Source: Labia minor
Taxonomy: Eukaryota; Arthropoda; Insecta; Dermaptera; Spongiphoridae
Assembly (NCBI GenBank): GCA_963082975.1
Contig: OY720344.1
Span: 33,410,033-33,474,032 of the forward strand
Direction: 5' to 3'
Length of the DNA: 64,000 nt
The position numbers were made by a program, and so were the translations under genes. Below are positions 36,345 to 47,890 of the stretch, piece after piece (within the stretch, counting starts at the first letter, position 1; each line of letters opens with the position of its first letter). A model generated the notes under the pieces. It was not told where the DNA came from. It saw only the letters and a program-made list of their open reading frames with translations, and made no database searches.

Positions 36345-36745
36345 TTTTTGATAAAAAATGATTTTATTTTTTAACATAGTCCCCTTCGAGCTCTATACAC
36401 TTCGTCCAAAGTTTCACCAATATTTTATTCCTTCTAAAAAATGAGATTTGTCGAGGACATCAAAATAGATTTGTTGTAGACATGATTTCATCGTTGGAGC
36501 CAATTCTCTTTCCACCGAGCCATTTCTTCAGGTTTGGAAATAAGAAATAATCACTCGGGGCTAAATCCGGAGAATAGGGCGAATGAGGAAGTAATTCATA
36601 TCCCAAATCATTGATTATCTTGGATATTCACTTTTTCCAGTTTATTCTCAAATCACAAGATAGTCTGCTATTAATAGATGTCAAACAAAAACTAAAAGAG
36701 CCAACTGGTTCCAATTTCGACAGGAGTCAGCTGATAGTTGCCTGC
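36345..36745 (-). mobile_element. Mariner C-terminal relic
   Basis: Minus strand reads GYELLPHSPYSPDLAPSDYF, then LFPNLKKWLGGKRIGSNDEI, a damaged stretch, and LWTKCIELEGDYVKK. This is the last third of a mariner transposase with the third catalytic Asp in SPDLAPSD. The upstream catalytic part is absent. Of the same broad type as the 14 kb element but a separate copy. Confidence 0.88.
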
Positions 36746-36779
36746 TGACAGGAGCAGTGTTGCCATTTCATATAAGAGA

Positions 36780-37860
36780 CGGGAAATTCAAAAGGTCACG
36801 GACTTATTGACATTTTCTCGTACATTAAATTCGAACTTTCTACAAAAAAATAGACAGAATATTACACAGATATTCTGTACAGTTTTTCTAAGAGTTAAAC
36901 TAACTGCGCATTTGTCAGAAGAAAATATTGTGTTCAAAAAATATTTGAAAGGCGTATAGCTCATCAAATTTTTTGTACTTAAATATGTATGTAAATCTTG
37001 TATTAAGATGAAAATCAATATACTTTACATATAGATATATATTAAATAATTTATAAATCTGTAACAATTTATTGTTATAAATCATTAACTAAATCTAGTT
37101 CATTTCTTTAGGGGACCATAATAGAATTGGAAAATAATCGGCCGATTTTGCAATTCACATTCGAAAATTAAAATTCACAAATGAAAAAATGCTTCAAAAG
37201 TGTATAAAGTTTTATCTATCCACAATCTGTTAAAAATAATTTTAAATATTTATATTTTTAGGTTGATGGTAATATTTGAAGAAAATTATTAATACATTTT
37301 TATTTTTATTCTAAGTTTAATATTAAATGACTTGAAATATAAAACTTTATAAAAATAATAATTCATGATTCTTTCTGGTGAAGTATTCACAAAATACCCG
37401 AATGATTAGAAAATGTCTGGTCTATAAACTACTTCATAAAATTCTTAACAATTTATAGTCTTTTCCATTGGAAAAAAATAAACATTTCATTCTTACTTAT
37501 TCACTTATTTTTTAATTTAATTCTGAAAAAAAGAATCTTTAATAATTTTTAAACTTTTATTATTAAAACATTACTGAAAATATACACTATTTTTATTGCC
37601 TACTAAATATTTTTTTTAAATATATACTTCCCCACTTTTTAAATTAAAAATTAGCTTTTTCAAAAATTTGTAAATCTTGTAATATATATTCTAGCTGTAC
37701 CCGTGATCAACCATTCTTCCATTTTCTTGATCATTTTTTTCTTTGAAAATACTGGAAAACAATTTTTTTATCAAATATTTAAGATATTTTTCGAAAAGGT
37801 TTAATTTAGAAAATTTATTAGCCAAGAGTCATTTATATTGTTATTATTAAAATTGCATTT
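36780..37860. other. AT-rich stretch, no gene seen
   Basis: Two opposed frames of about 75 codons near 36740-37018 are mutual shadows and unrecognisable. Confidence 0.5.
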
Positions 37861-37868
37861 CAATTTGA

Positions 37869-39003
37869 GGTAATTATTCAGGTAAACTCATTTTTGTGGA
37901 TTTGGATAATACTTTACCAGTGAGTTTCTTTTTCAATTTCATTAAATTTTATTAAAATAAATATTTTTTTAAGTTTGAGAGATTAGCTATGAATGTCGGA
38001 ATGTGCCATTAAGTAATGTTTTATTAACTAATTCACTTAATCACTAATTTTCGGTTTTTATAAGTTCGGTTTGGATATAGAAAAATTATTTAATTATTTT
38101 TTTAATTTTCATAAATACAAACCGAACTTATAATAAGTTGACCTGTGGCCAGGTCCGAACCGACCGACGGTTTGAAATAAATTAATTTCCAGCTACAGAA
38201 ACAATTTCAAATAATTTTAATATATCTATTAATGTAATAAAAAACAGATATGGATAGAACATAAATATTTTTAATTTTATTTTATTTATAATATATAGCT
38301 GAAGTAGCCGGCGTTGCCCGTGATCATAATACGGAGGCTGTGACGTCATGAAGGGCTGGGTGACGTTATATAATTTTAAATTAAGAAAAACATAATGAAG
38401 ATGATTTTTCCCGAGGATAAAACCAATACATTCGTGGTGATATGTAAAAAAATCTCTTCATGTGAAATTTGGTGTGAAAATAACCCTTCCCTTCCTATCG
38501 TCGATCGCTAATACTACCACTTCCGGTTTCCGGATTTGCACCAAAAGTTGATCAATTCATCCCACTGATGCATTAAGTAAATATACCAAATTTCATCAAA
38601 ATCCGTTGAGCCGTTCAGGCTGTACACATCTATACGGACAGACGGACGGACGGACGGACAGACATGATGCTAAAAATACTTTTTTCTGTTAAGAAAATGC
38701 ATGATTCGTGGAAATATGTAAAAATCTCCACATGTGAAATTTGGTGTGAAAACAATACCTCCCTTACTATCGTCGGTCGGTAAAAAACGAAGATTAGTGC
38801 GTCATCCGGTAGCCAAACGGATAAAACATGCTATTTAAATAGAATATCAATGGATTTATATGCAAATTTTAATAATTTTTATCTTGAAAACTATAAGATG
38901 CCAGGAAAAATTTCATAAGAAAAGTTTAATTGGAATTGAAAAAGGAACTCACTGGTAAAGTATTACCCAAATCCACGAAAATGAGTTTACCTGAATAATT
39001 ACC
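37869..39003. mobile_element. Family F long-TIR element, copy F1, with C2 nested inside
   Basis: Inverted ends of about 70-75 bases start ggtaattattcaggtaaac. Flanking 8-base words caatttga (37861-37868) and taatttga (39004-39011) match at 7 of 8 positions, so an 8-bp target duplication. Without C2 the element is close to 480 bp, like F2. Non-coding. The superfamily is open: 8-bp duplications occur in hAT, P and some Mutator-like groups. Confidence 0.85.
38135..38786 (+). mobile_element. Family C element, copy C2
   Basis: Complete C copy: hairpin gacctg-tggc-caggtc at 38140-38155, IR1 accgaccgacg at 38159-38169, GGAC microsatellite at about 38636-38663, IR2 cgtcggtcggt at 38771-38781 (11 of 11 complementary to IR1), then AAAAAA. 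Inserted inside family F copy F1. Confidence 0.88.
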
Positions 39004-39089
39004 TAATTTGATTATTTTGTTATAATAATATTTATTTGTTGTGTTTAATTAATAGATAATTAATTAATTTCATGATTTGTGACTGCTTG

Positions 39090-39260
39090 AGGGTTGATTT
39101 TTGTAGAAGAGCTCTTCTCCCTCTTATACTGCGCAGTGAATGACAACTGAATACGCTCGAGGCTCACCTGCCAGCAGAGGCGTGTGAAGGTGAAGGGGAG
39201 AGGAGTGAGTAGTTGAGAGGGCGAAAGGAATGAGTGTGAGTACGTGCACAACTCATCAAA
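39090..39260. other. Balanced-composition island 9 (GA-rich)
   Basis: Contains a perfect agagctct palindrome near 39107 and a GA-rich tract (about 39183-39235) resembling the one in island 1 (both contain gtgaaggtgaagg or gaaggtgaaggg). A minus-strand 63-codon frame is not recognised. May be regulatory, for example bound by GAGA-type factors. Confidence 0.35.
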
Positions 39261-40370
39261 GGCACTCAGACATTAGTTTACAAAATAATCATTCAATAAT
39301 TAAATGATTTAAAATATTATTATAAATATTATATTTTTTATTTATTTTTATAAATTTTCTTTCTTAAAAACACTTAAAAACTATTGCTTTTTTAAATTTG
39401 AATTTTTAAATTTATTTAATTTAGATATAAACACTTTTTGGTATGGACAAAAATTTTTTGATGAAATACTTGATATAAATTAATCCAAAAGTAACATTCA
39501 TATTGTTAATATAAATTCATTTTTATAATTGGTATAATTTACTCTAAATTTAACTATATAAAAATAATATTTACAGAAATATAGTTCAGTAGGATTATTG
39601 GATAAATTTTATTTTTAATTTCTAAGAGAGAATTTTCCATTTGTAAAGGTGAAGCTCGAACGATGCACGTGGATGGTCTTTTAGCCATTCAAATGCTTGA
39701 GTGCGATCGACCAGATTAAAAAACATAATAATAAATAAATCATTTTTCAGACTTTTAATTTACATTTTACTTTTCAAATAACAGATAGTTATGATTTATT
39801 ATATTTTTAAATCTTATTTCAATGAAGGTTCCTTTATTGATTTCTTTTTTATCAAAAGTTAAATAATCTTGACAAGTTTAAACTAAAAAAAAGTTTGTTT
39901 TTTTAAATAATTAAGACGGATAAATAATTAAAATTAATATTTTATAATTCATAATTGAAATCACATGAGGAGTTTTAATGTCGATTATTTGATATATTCT
40001 CATCTTCCACGAATTTGACCTAGAGAGGGGCATTGGCCCTTGGAGAAATATTTGATTCGGTGAAAAAAAAATTCATCATTAATTGATTCGAGTATATTTC
40101 AACTTTGGAATTTCTTGGAATAAATTTTACACATTCGGATATTCGGAACTGACTATTAATTTATTCCCTTCTAAATAGATTTACTAACAAGTATTAAGTA
40201 TTAAAAATCAAATGATTTTGAAAAAGAGTTTGCTGAAATATATGTGTAAATCAGGAAAATAACAATTTAATTCACACATACACAAAATTTATTTCAATAA
40301 TTTAAACTCCTTAAAAATAAACGAGGTGTTCGAAAGAACATAATCTATAGCCTGATTTATCTATTTTATA
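39261..40370. other. AT-rich stretch with a short conserved core
   Basis: Mostly A/T runs. At 39640-39725 a short balanced patch carries cacgtggatggtcttttagccattc, the second copy of the island 8 core. Confidence 0.45.
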
Positions 40371-40372
40371 TA

Positions 40373-40608
40373 TGTGCCACTCAGAAGTCAAAGCGATTAA
40401 CTCCACATTTAAAGAAAATGAAGCCCAAAGTTCACAGCTTGAAGAAAATTCAGGTTTATTGATTACAGAAAAATGTATATTGTATTGCAATATTAAGATT
40501 AACAAGTTCATTATTCACTTCATGTGTTGCAGATTACCTTACATTACATTACATTACTAGCAAAATTTTAAAAATTGGAGTTAAACGGTTTAGCTTCTGA
40601 GTGGCACA
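40373..40608. mobile_element. TA-flanked MITE, 236 bp
   Basis: Inverted ends tgtgccactcagaag and cttctgagtggcaca continue imperfectly for about 35 bases, to the ttaactcca/tggagttaa pair. TA on both sides (40371-40372, 40609-40610). No transposase; likely driven by a Tc1/mariner-type enzyme. Overlapping 62-66-codon frames on both strands are incidental. Confidence 0.85.
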
Positions 40609-40646
40609 TATTTTATTTTACATTAATTAATTTTTTTTTAAGTTAA

Positions 40647-40778
40647 ATTAATTAAACCTTGAATATTATCCTTTACATATGCCCAACAACAAAACGTGGG
40701 GCCTATTACTTATGTTCATATGTACCCACGCTTTTTTGTTGGGCATATATAAAGGATAATGTTCAAGGTTTAATTAAT
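40647..40778. mobile_element. Long-hairpin MITE
   Basis: Arms of about 54 bases (attaattaaaccttgaata... and its complement) differ at about four positions around a loop of about 24 bases. Taking TTAA as the duplication, the element runs from accttgaata to tattcaaggt-like ends. Transcribed RNA would fold into one long stem, so a small-RNA precursor is an alternative. Confidence 0.8.
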
Positions 40779-42877
40779 ATTTTATTTTCTATTTTTTAGG
40801 GCAATTTTGATTGAAATAATAAAAGTTTTCTTATTAATTTATTTTCAAGTTTTTTAGTTTTTTTATATTTTTTTAAATATTATATTATTGCTTGCCAGAT
40901 GTAAAACATTGCGCTATTGACTACTATTTAAATCTGTTATTCTCGAACATTAGATTATTCGCGAAGTTTCTAGGCCTTTTCTAGTTGACATTGATTATGC
41001 AAGTGGCTTATTGAGCGATCAGCATATTACCGTGTACTATGTGACACTGAGTTCTTTTCAGAATCACAGACAACACAAGCATATTGAATAGAAAATGTAT
41101 AGAAAATTTAAAATATAAAAAATTGTAAATACAAATATAAATATAACACTGTATTAACAAAAATCCGTATTTCTGAAAAATTCAAAATTTTTCTTTTTGA
41201 CTATTCAACGACTTTCAATATACGTTTCAAATTTGTGCAAAATCGCTCAACTAGTTGTGGGTTAAAATCCAATTACAAACTTTCAAAATTACAGACAGAC
41301 AGAAAAGTGAAGTTAATAAAAAGCGTATAAAAAATTATCTAAATTTTATAATTATTCTATTGAAAATAGATGCGGTACAAGCACTAGTTAAATACAGCCT
41401 CCTAGGACGTATATTTGCTTCAGTGACGTACAAACTGTCTTAACAAACAAATATTAATTTGAGAATTTTTGCTACTTAATATTATATGATAATAATTTGA
41501 TAATAATAATTATATTAATAATCTAAAATAGAAATCCATTTGTTTTTATAATATTAATACCAAATCGTTAAATTAACATTAAATATTTTCTAATTTTGAG
41601 ATTTATTTTAGTTTTTTGACACTCTGGTTTTGGTTATGTATAGAGTTTTTATTAATTAATATTTAATTACTTAATTATCAATAAATATTGTAATTATCAT
41701 TAAAATAATTTACCAAAATTTATGAAAAAATTTTAAACATAAGTATTTACAAAAATGAAAATTTATAGTTAATCAAATGATAAATAAACTTTATAAAGAA
41801 ATTAAAACTACATGTATTCTTTTGGAAAAATTTTGGATGCAATTATTTATTTATTTTGATTTTTAATTTTATTTTTAAAATAATAATAATATTCCAGTAG
41901 TCATCTCTTATTATTAAATTATATCTTTGTCAAAGTTGAATCAACAATCAATTACTACAATTATTTTAGTGTAAAAAATTACATAAGTATATACCTACCC
42001 ATGATTTTTTCGCATATGGGTTCATAACCTCCGGTTTATTATTTTTCATGATTGAGTGATTTTTTCAAAAAGTTGAAATACTTCTGATATGATAAATTGT
42101 CTGAAAAAATCAAATATCAAATAGAAAAAGATTGTATTAAATTTTTTACTGTTTAAATAAATATTTTATCTCAGAATTCTTCATATCGTATTTTAATACT
42201 TTTTAATTATATGTAAGATAGAGAATTCATCTCATCTTCATTTTTAAATGCTTTTAGTAATGGATCTAATGTTATTTTATAAATAAAGGATATTAATTCA
42301 TTTAATATATCAAATTTTATTAAAACTCTGATTTTTAAAATTTAAATTATTTATAAATTTTTTAAATTGGATTTTTGATTTTCAAAAATTCATTAAATAA
42401 AAATTACAAAATATTATCATGTTTATATTTTAGAACAATCAATCATATCTTTGTTCGCATTTATTAGTGCAGCAAATAAAACATTTTTCGTTGAAGTATG
42501 CGGAACTCAAATTTAATTGCAACTGTAGGAAACTAGTAATAAAAATAATTTTAAAAAAATATATAATTCTCGTCTCATAATAGAGGAGATGTAGGATGAT
42601 TTAACTATGTTAATCAAGGTTATCGACCCACCCACAGACTATAATTTTCAATTCAATGTTTTTAATGTTTATTGACTCGGTTTAAAAACTTAGTTAAAGA
42701 ATTTAAATGATTTTTCACTCAATTGAATTGTGAATGAAAATTATTCATATAATTTAAATATAAATAAAAATATCATTGTTTCATAAGGAAGATAACTTTC
42801 CAAACCAGATTCAGAATTATTTTTTTACATATATTGTATTATTTTGCATAATATTTTTAATTATTTAATATGAGAAT
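40779..42877. other. AT-rich stretch, no gene seen
   Basis: About 2 kb without recognisable frames or repeat ends. Confidence 0.5.
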
Positions 42878-43257
42878 GTCTATCTATCTCTGTGGTTCTA
42901 TGGAACTCGAGAGTTCTTGGCCACAGGTACCACATTTCTCCTAGTATCCCTATCCTGTGCCACAACCATACATTCCCCTCTCACGTCTCTTCCTACATTG
43001 TCCACCCACCGGGTCCTTGGTCCTCCAAGCAGACGTTTTCTAATCGGTCTACCCAGCAATAAATTCATTCTTTCCTCTCCAATTCTAGCCACGTGCCCTG
43101 CCCATCGCAGCCTTCTTGATTTTATAATCTTAACTATATCTGGAGATGCTTAGAGATCATGCAATTCCTCGTTATGCAGTCTCCGCCATTCCTCAGCTTT
43201 CTTTGGACTATAAATGCTGCGAAGAATCCTATTTTCAAATACTTTAAGTCTACTTTC
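42878..43257 (-). mobile_element. LINE fragment L4
   Basis: Best-preserved C-terminus of the family. On the minus strand from 43257: SRLKVFENRILRSIYSPKK, EEWRRLHNEELHDL, a stop, then SPDIVKIIKSRRLRWAGHVAR and, in an open frame, MARIGEERMNLLLGRPIRKR and GGPRTRWVDNVGRDVRGE, ending at a stop near 42898. The 3' hairpin tail is not present on this fragment. Confidence 0.88.
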
Positions 43258-43660
43258 GTCTCTCGGCGCTCTTCACACCTAGACGGGGGCTCGGCCCCCT
43301 GTACCTCCGAGTGGTACATAGTATTTGGTTGAAAGTAGCAAAAGGTTTTTATCCATTTTGTTTCAATCAGTATATTACATAAAACATTCATTTCTTTTTG
43401 TGTTCTTATTTAAAATATATTTTAATTTAATCAGTAAATTAATTATATATATTACTATTGTATATGTTATATCTGTCTATATATGTGACTCAACGATACT
43501 CGAAAGTTCTTGGCCACATTTCTCCAAATGTCCCTATCCTGAGCCCTTATCCCATCTCTCTTACATCCCTTCCTACGCGTCCTTGGTCTTCCAAGCGGAC
43601 GTTTTCCAATCGGTCTCCCCCCAATATCTTTTTCGTCTCCCATTCTAGCCATGATTTTAA
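43258..43660 (-). mobile_element. LINE fragment L5, fused to L4
   Basis: Its 3' tail (tcggcgctcttcac, then gggggctcggccccc) is joined directly to the RT-side end of L4, without the expected tagctgctccgag terminus. So two copies recombined or the junction was deleted. Inside, the minus-strand frame gives GRPIGKRPLGRPRTRR and AQDRDIWRNVAKNFRV. Confidence 0.85.
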
Positions 43661-43905
43661 ACAAAATAGAATTTGTTATGAAATATTTTGAATTTAATTG
43701 CCAAAAATATCACTAAGTGTAAGACTGCTAAGTAAATTATTTTAAATAATAACAATAAACTATTTTTTTAAACAATCCATTATACAATGGACAATTAAAA
43801 TAATATCAAAGTTTAAACATGGGATTATGTCTATAAATACTGAATTAGATAAAATAGAGAATGGTGTAGAAGAAAAAAAATAATAAAAATTATTATTGAA
43901 AACGT
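43661..43905. other. AT-rich spacer
   Basis: Separates L5 from C3; no features. Confidence 0.4.
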
Positions 43906-44577
43906 TTTTACCGACCGACGATAGTAAGGAGGTATTGTTTTCACACCAAATTTCACATGTGGAGATTTTTACATATCTCCACGAATCATGCATTTTCTAA
44001 ACAGAAAAAAGTATTTTTAGCATGATGTCTGTCCGTCCGTCCGTCTGTCCGTCCGTCCGTCTGTCCGTCCGTCTGTCCGTCCGTCCGTCCGTCCGTATAG
44101 ATGTGTACAGCCTGAACGGCTCAACCGATTTTGATGAAATTTGGTATATTTACTTAATGCATCAGTGGGATGAATTGATCAACTTTTGATGCAATTCCGG
44201 AAACCGGAAGTGCTAGTATTAGCGATAGACGATAGGAAGGAAAGGGTTATTTTCACACCAAAGGAGATTTTTTTATATATCACCACGAATCATGCACTTT
44301 GTATTGGTTTTATCCTCGAGAAAAATCATATTTATTAGTTTTTTCTTGATTTAAAATTATATGACGTCATCCAGTCATTCATGACGTCACAGCCTGGTCT
44401 TGCATATATATTATAAATAAAATAAAATTAAAAATGTTTATATTTATTATTTATGTATCCATATCTGTTTTTTATTACATTAATAGATATATTAAAATTA
44501 TTTGAAATTGTTTCTGTAGCTGGAAATTAATTTATTTCAAACAGTCGGTCGGTTCGGACCTGGCCACAGTTCAACTT
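43906..44577 (-). mobile_element. Family C element, copy C3
   Basis: Minus-strand copy with all landmarks, and the longest GTCC/GTCT microsatellite of the family (44030-44096). The 5' hairpin is slightly altered (gaactgtggccaggtc). It lies within the broken LINE cluster. Confidence 0.88.
44030..44096. repeat. GTCC/GTCT microsatellite
   Basis: About 16 tetranucleotide units, internal to C3 and a defining part of family C. Confidence 0.92.
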
Positions 44578-44606
44578 ATTTAATTTAAAATTAACTGAAT
44601 ATTACC

Positions 44607-44672
44607 AAATTGTCCCACATGCCCTGCCTATCACAGACTTCTCAATTTTATAAGTCTGACTGTCTGGAGATG
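44607..44672 (-). mobile_element. LINE scrap L6
   Basis: Matches the segment in L4 coding around SPDIVKIIKSRRLRWAGHV (plus-strand form catgccctgcctatcacaga). It continues L5 on the far side of C3. Confidence 0.75.
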
Positions 44673-46455
44673 TAAATATGAAAATGTAAAATTATTTATT
44701 TAATCTATTTTTATTTATTTATTATTTTTCTTTTTATCTGCATTAAAATAAAGTATCTGGTTCACCAAACCCTTACTCTGTGCTTTGAAAATTCATTTTT
44801 TTACGAATAGACAATATTACTTTAAGAATTAGTATAGTATATACAGCGATGATAATAAATTGGATGATTTGATTATTATAAATGTCTTTGATTATACTCT
44901 CTTTAAATTAAAAATAATAAATAAAAAAAAATAGAATATTTATCAATTTCTTTATCAAATTCCAAAAAATTAATATATAGTATAAAACGCTTGGTAATGA
45001 GAATTTATGTAAAGCTCCTCCTCTGTTCATCCGATGCCTGACTCTACTTAGAAGAACCTGTCCATACTTGTTCGACAGTGAAATATAAAATTATCAATAT
45101 ATTAATTCTAGCAATTCCCACCCAGAATTATTAAAAAAATACCTTTAATATTCTTTAATTGATTCTAAAAGTTCTCATTTTAATTAATTTAATATTATTA
45201 GATCATATTTATTATTATTATTATTATCATATTTTAATAGAAATAAGATATTCTTTATTATTTACTATAAAAGTATTATCAATTAAAGAAATAGATTGTA
45301 TTATTAAAAAATTATATCTATTTATAGACTATGTATATGTTAATAATAATAATAATAATATTTATATTTGTATATTAGTATACCATACATATAATGTTTT
45401 CTAAATCATGTTTTTATATTTTCTCCGCCAAAACCTCCTAATACGTCAATTTCTTAGAAATTCTATCAATAATTTGCAAGATCAAAAAGATATTGTAATA
45501 AAAATATACAAGTTTTGCTAGAATTATAAGATTAAATAGATAGATTTAATAAATTTCATATAACTCATAATCCTATAACTGATGGTATAGATGTATTTCA
45601 TTATAAAAAACCATTGATTATGATATATCAATTATGTCATTATTATCATTTAATCTCTTTTGACTATTAAAAATAGTATTTTATTATTTCATCATTGGTT
45701 TGACTTATTCTTTGCAGACAATCGTGACTCCCATTAGACGAATGATGAAGATAGGATCATGGTGATATATTATCCTAACCTATATTTAAGATTTATTAAA
45801 ATAATAATGAATGAGAGACATTGAAAACCAATCTCAATCCAGTTGCTTAACTTGGGATCATCCTTGTGTTTAGAGGCCGTCGACTATTTATAGGTGAGAG
45901 GATGAAACTAGCTACAGACACTATTTGTAATTGTTTGAAATGTTTTGAAATAAGTTAAAAAATAAAGGGGGTAAAAGGTTGAATATCATAGGTAATGCAA
46001 AATATCGAAATTTATTTTAAAATATTGTATTTCAAAATATTTAAAAATATTAGTAGTAAGTGTAAATTAGAAAATTTTTAAATTGTTGATTTTCAGTAAT
46101 TAAAAATAATAGAATGATTATTTTATAAGACTGAGTCTCTAACCTCAGATATAATATAATTAATTATTATTTATTATAGAAAGTAACTGGAGTTTGGGGA
46201 ATATACTTATGTATTATAAATATTTTAAATTTTACTCAGTCTTTCAACAAAAAAACAAAAAAAAATTCTAGGACTGCACTTATTATTACATGAATATATG
46301 TATCAATCATATATTGTTTTATGGATCCTTTCCTTTTAAAAGATCTTATCCTAATTTGGAATTTATCTTAGAATTGATTCCTAGTTATTTTGTAGATAAG
46401 TGGGTGTTGACTTCAACAAATTTTATGAATGGATATAGTTTATTTTAAGTCTCAA
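44673..46455. other. AT-rich stretch with two small balanced patches
   Basis: Patches at about 45010-45080 and 45830-45930 (the latter with atttataggtgagagg) are less AT-rich but too short to call. TTA-type simple repeats occur near 45210-45230 and 45345-45362. Confidence 0.45.
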
Positions 46456-46950
46456 GCATATGATTATTTATGATCTTCCTAAGAGTATTTTTCAAAAGTG
46501 AGTTTATTTTTATAGCAAGCCCCTTAATGTCAAACCATTTGCGCTTTTCATGGAGGTCCTCAAGCAAAGTCCCACCTAGAGAGGACTACTTCCAAATATT
46601 GACTTGTCAAACTGATTTTGGAAATATTATTTTTTTCCTAAATCCTTATGCTTTTGAAAAGGTGGCGAGTTGGTTGCTTTTTTTTTCTTTGGCGGTATAA
46701 CTCCAAGTGGCGTCGAGGCATGGGTTAATTGCCGGCTGTGGTCCAGTGGCCATCTGCCACTCTGGTTTGAATTGGAGACCCAAGCACGCGCCCCCGATTG
46801 AATGGGACAGTGACCGATGGTCATTTCAGCGCATGGCAGGTTGTATAGTTGACACCGGGTGTGTTTTTATAAAAAAGGGACATTCAAAAAATCGGAAGCT
46901 GTCTGAAAATATCAGAACCAAAAGGATTGTTTCCTGGTGAAAACTAATCC
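46456..46950. other. Balanced-composition island 10 (unassigned)
   Basis: Two consecutive plus-strand frames, 46470-46700 (76 codons) and 46707-46940 (77 codons), nearly fill the island, and the minus strand has a 65-codon frame. I recognise none. The second begins MASRHGLIAGCGPV and includes CHSGLNWRPKHAPP. Candidate exon pair or old insertion. Confidence 0.35.
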
Positions 46951-47266
46951 TTTGCAAAAGAACCCAATTCAACAGGCATCTTGAACACTTCATTCTGATA
47001 ATGGATCATTCCTTGGTATTTTGTAAAACGAGATTTTGATCGATTATTAGAGTTTCAACATTAACATGTTAAAAATAAAATAATTGTTTACCTGAAATCG
47101 TTAGTGAATTGTTCCTGATAGTTTTAAAAATTTGCTTTTTATTGAATTTAATATTATCAAATTAATTGAAGTTATTAAATAAACCATCATATATATTTCC
47201 TAAATAAGTGAAAGTATATAATCGAGAAGCTTAGAAAATGTCAAGAAGAGAATAAAAAACATATAA
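46951..47266. other. AT-rich spacer
   Basis: Nothing recognised. Confidence 0.45.
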
Positions 47267-47890
47267 GGTAAACGTACCAATGGTGAACCACTGTGCCAGT
47301 AATTGACCATTTATTAGATTTTTCATCAAAATAAGCTTTTTAATTTCAAATTAATAATGGTATTTTTTTATATGGGAGATTACTTTCCCGAAATAATCAT
47401 ACAATTTACTGAAGATGAAGCTACAATTTCATCAATGGAGAATTCAGGAGATTTATGGAAATGTCCAAAAACTGCTGACATCCTTAATTACAATTTGAAT
47501 AGCGTAGTAAGCACCTCAAGGAATTAGCAAAACAAGACATGTTAACTAACTCCCGATATGAACTGTAAATATAAAGATGAATTAAAATTAATTATAAGAA
47601 ATTATAAAAAAATATTAAAAAAATCAATCCTTATGGCATTTTATACTATTTATTTATTTTAAACTCATTTTTGGTTGATGGTCAATTACTAGATCAAAAA
47701 ATACGTTTAGAAGAAAATTTTAAAAAAAATTTAAATATACATTAACTGAATATTTGTGTATTAGTGATAATTAAAAGTAGTTATACAATATGTTAGCACT
47801 TGTTTTGTTGTCTTTCTCACTTTTATTATAGAATAATAGTGTTTTTTTATGAAAATTTCTCTTAAGACGGTCCAACACTTATCTTACATA
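47267..47890 (+). mobile_element. Family G element, copy G2, internally deleted
   Basis: Left end ggtaaacgtaccaatggt preceded by TAA. About 640 bp present in G1 are missing. The conserved frame 47384-47527 reads FPEIIIQFTEDEATISSMEN, SGDLWKCPKTADILNYNLNS and ends in a stop at the same place as in G1. The right end is decayed. Confidence 0.78.

Noticed and set aside
36738..37018. Opposed 73- and 76-codon frames
   Set aside because: Each is the shadow of the other, AT-driven, with no recognisable residues. They lie next to the mariner relic but do not continue it.
44036..44100. Possible CRISPR-like or tandem-repeat array
   Set aside because: Plain GTCC/GTCT microsatellite without spacers, in an animal genome.
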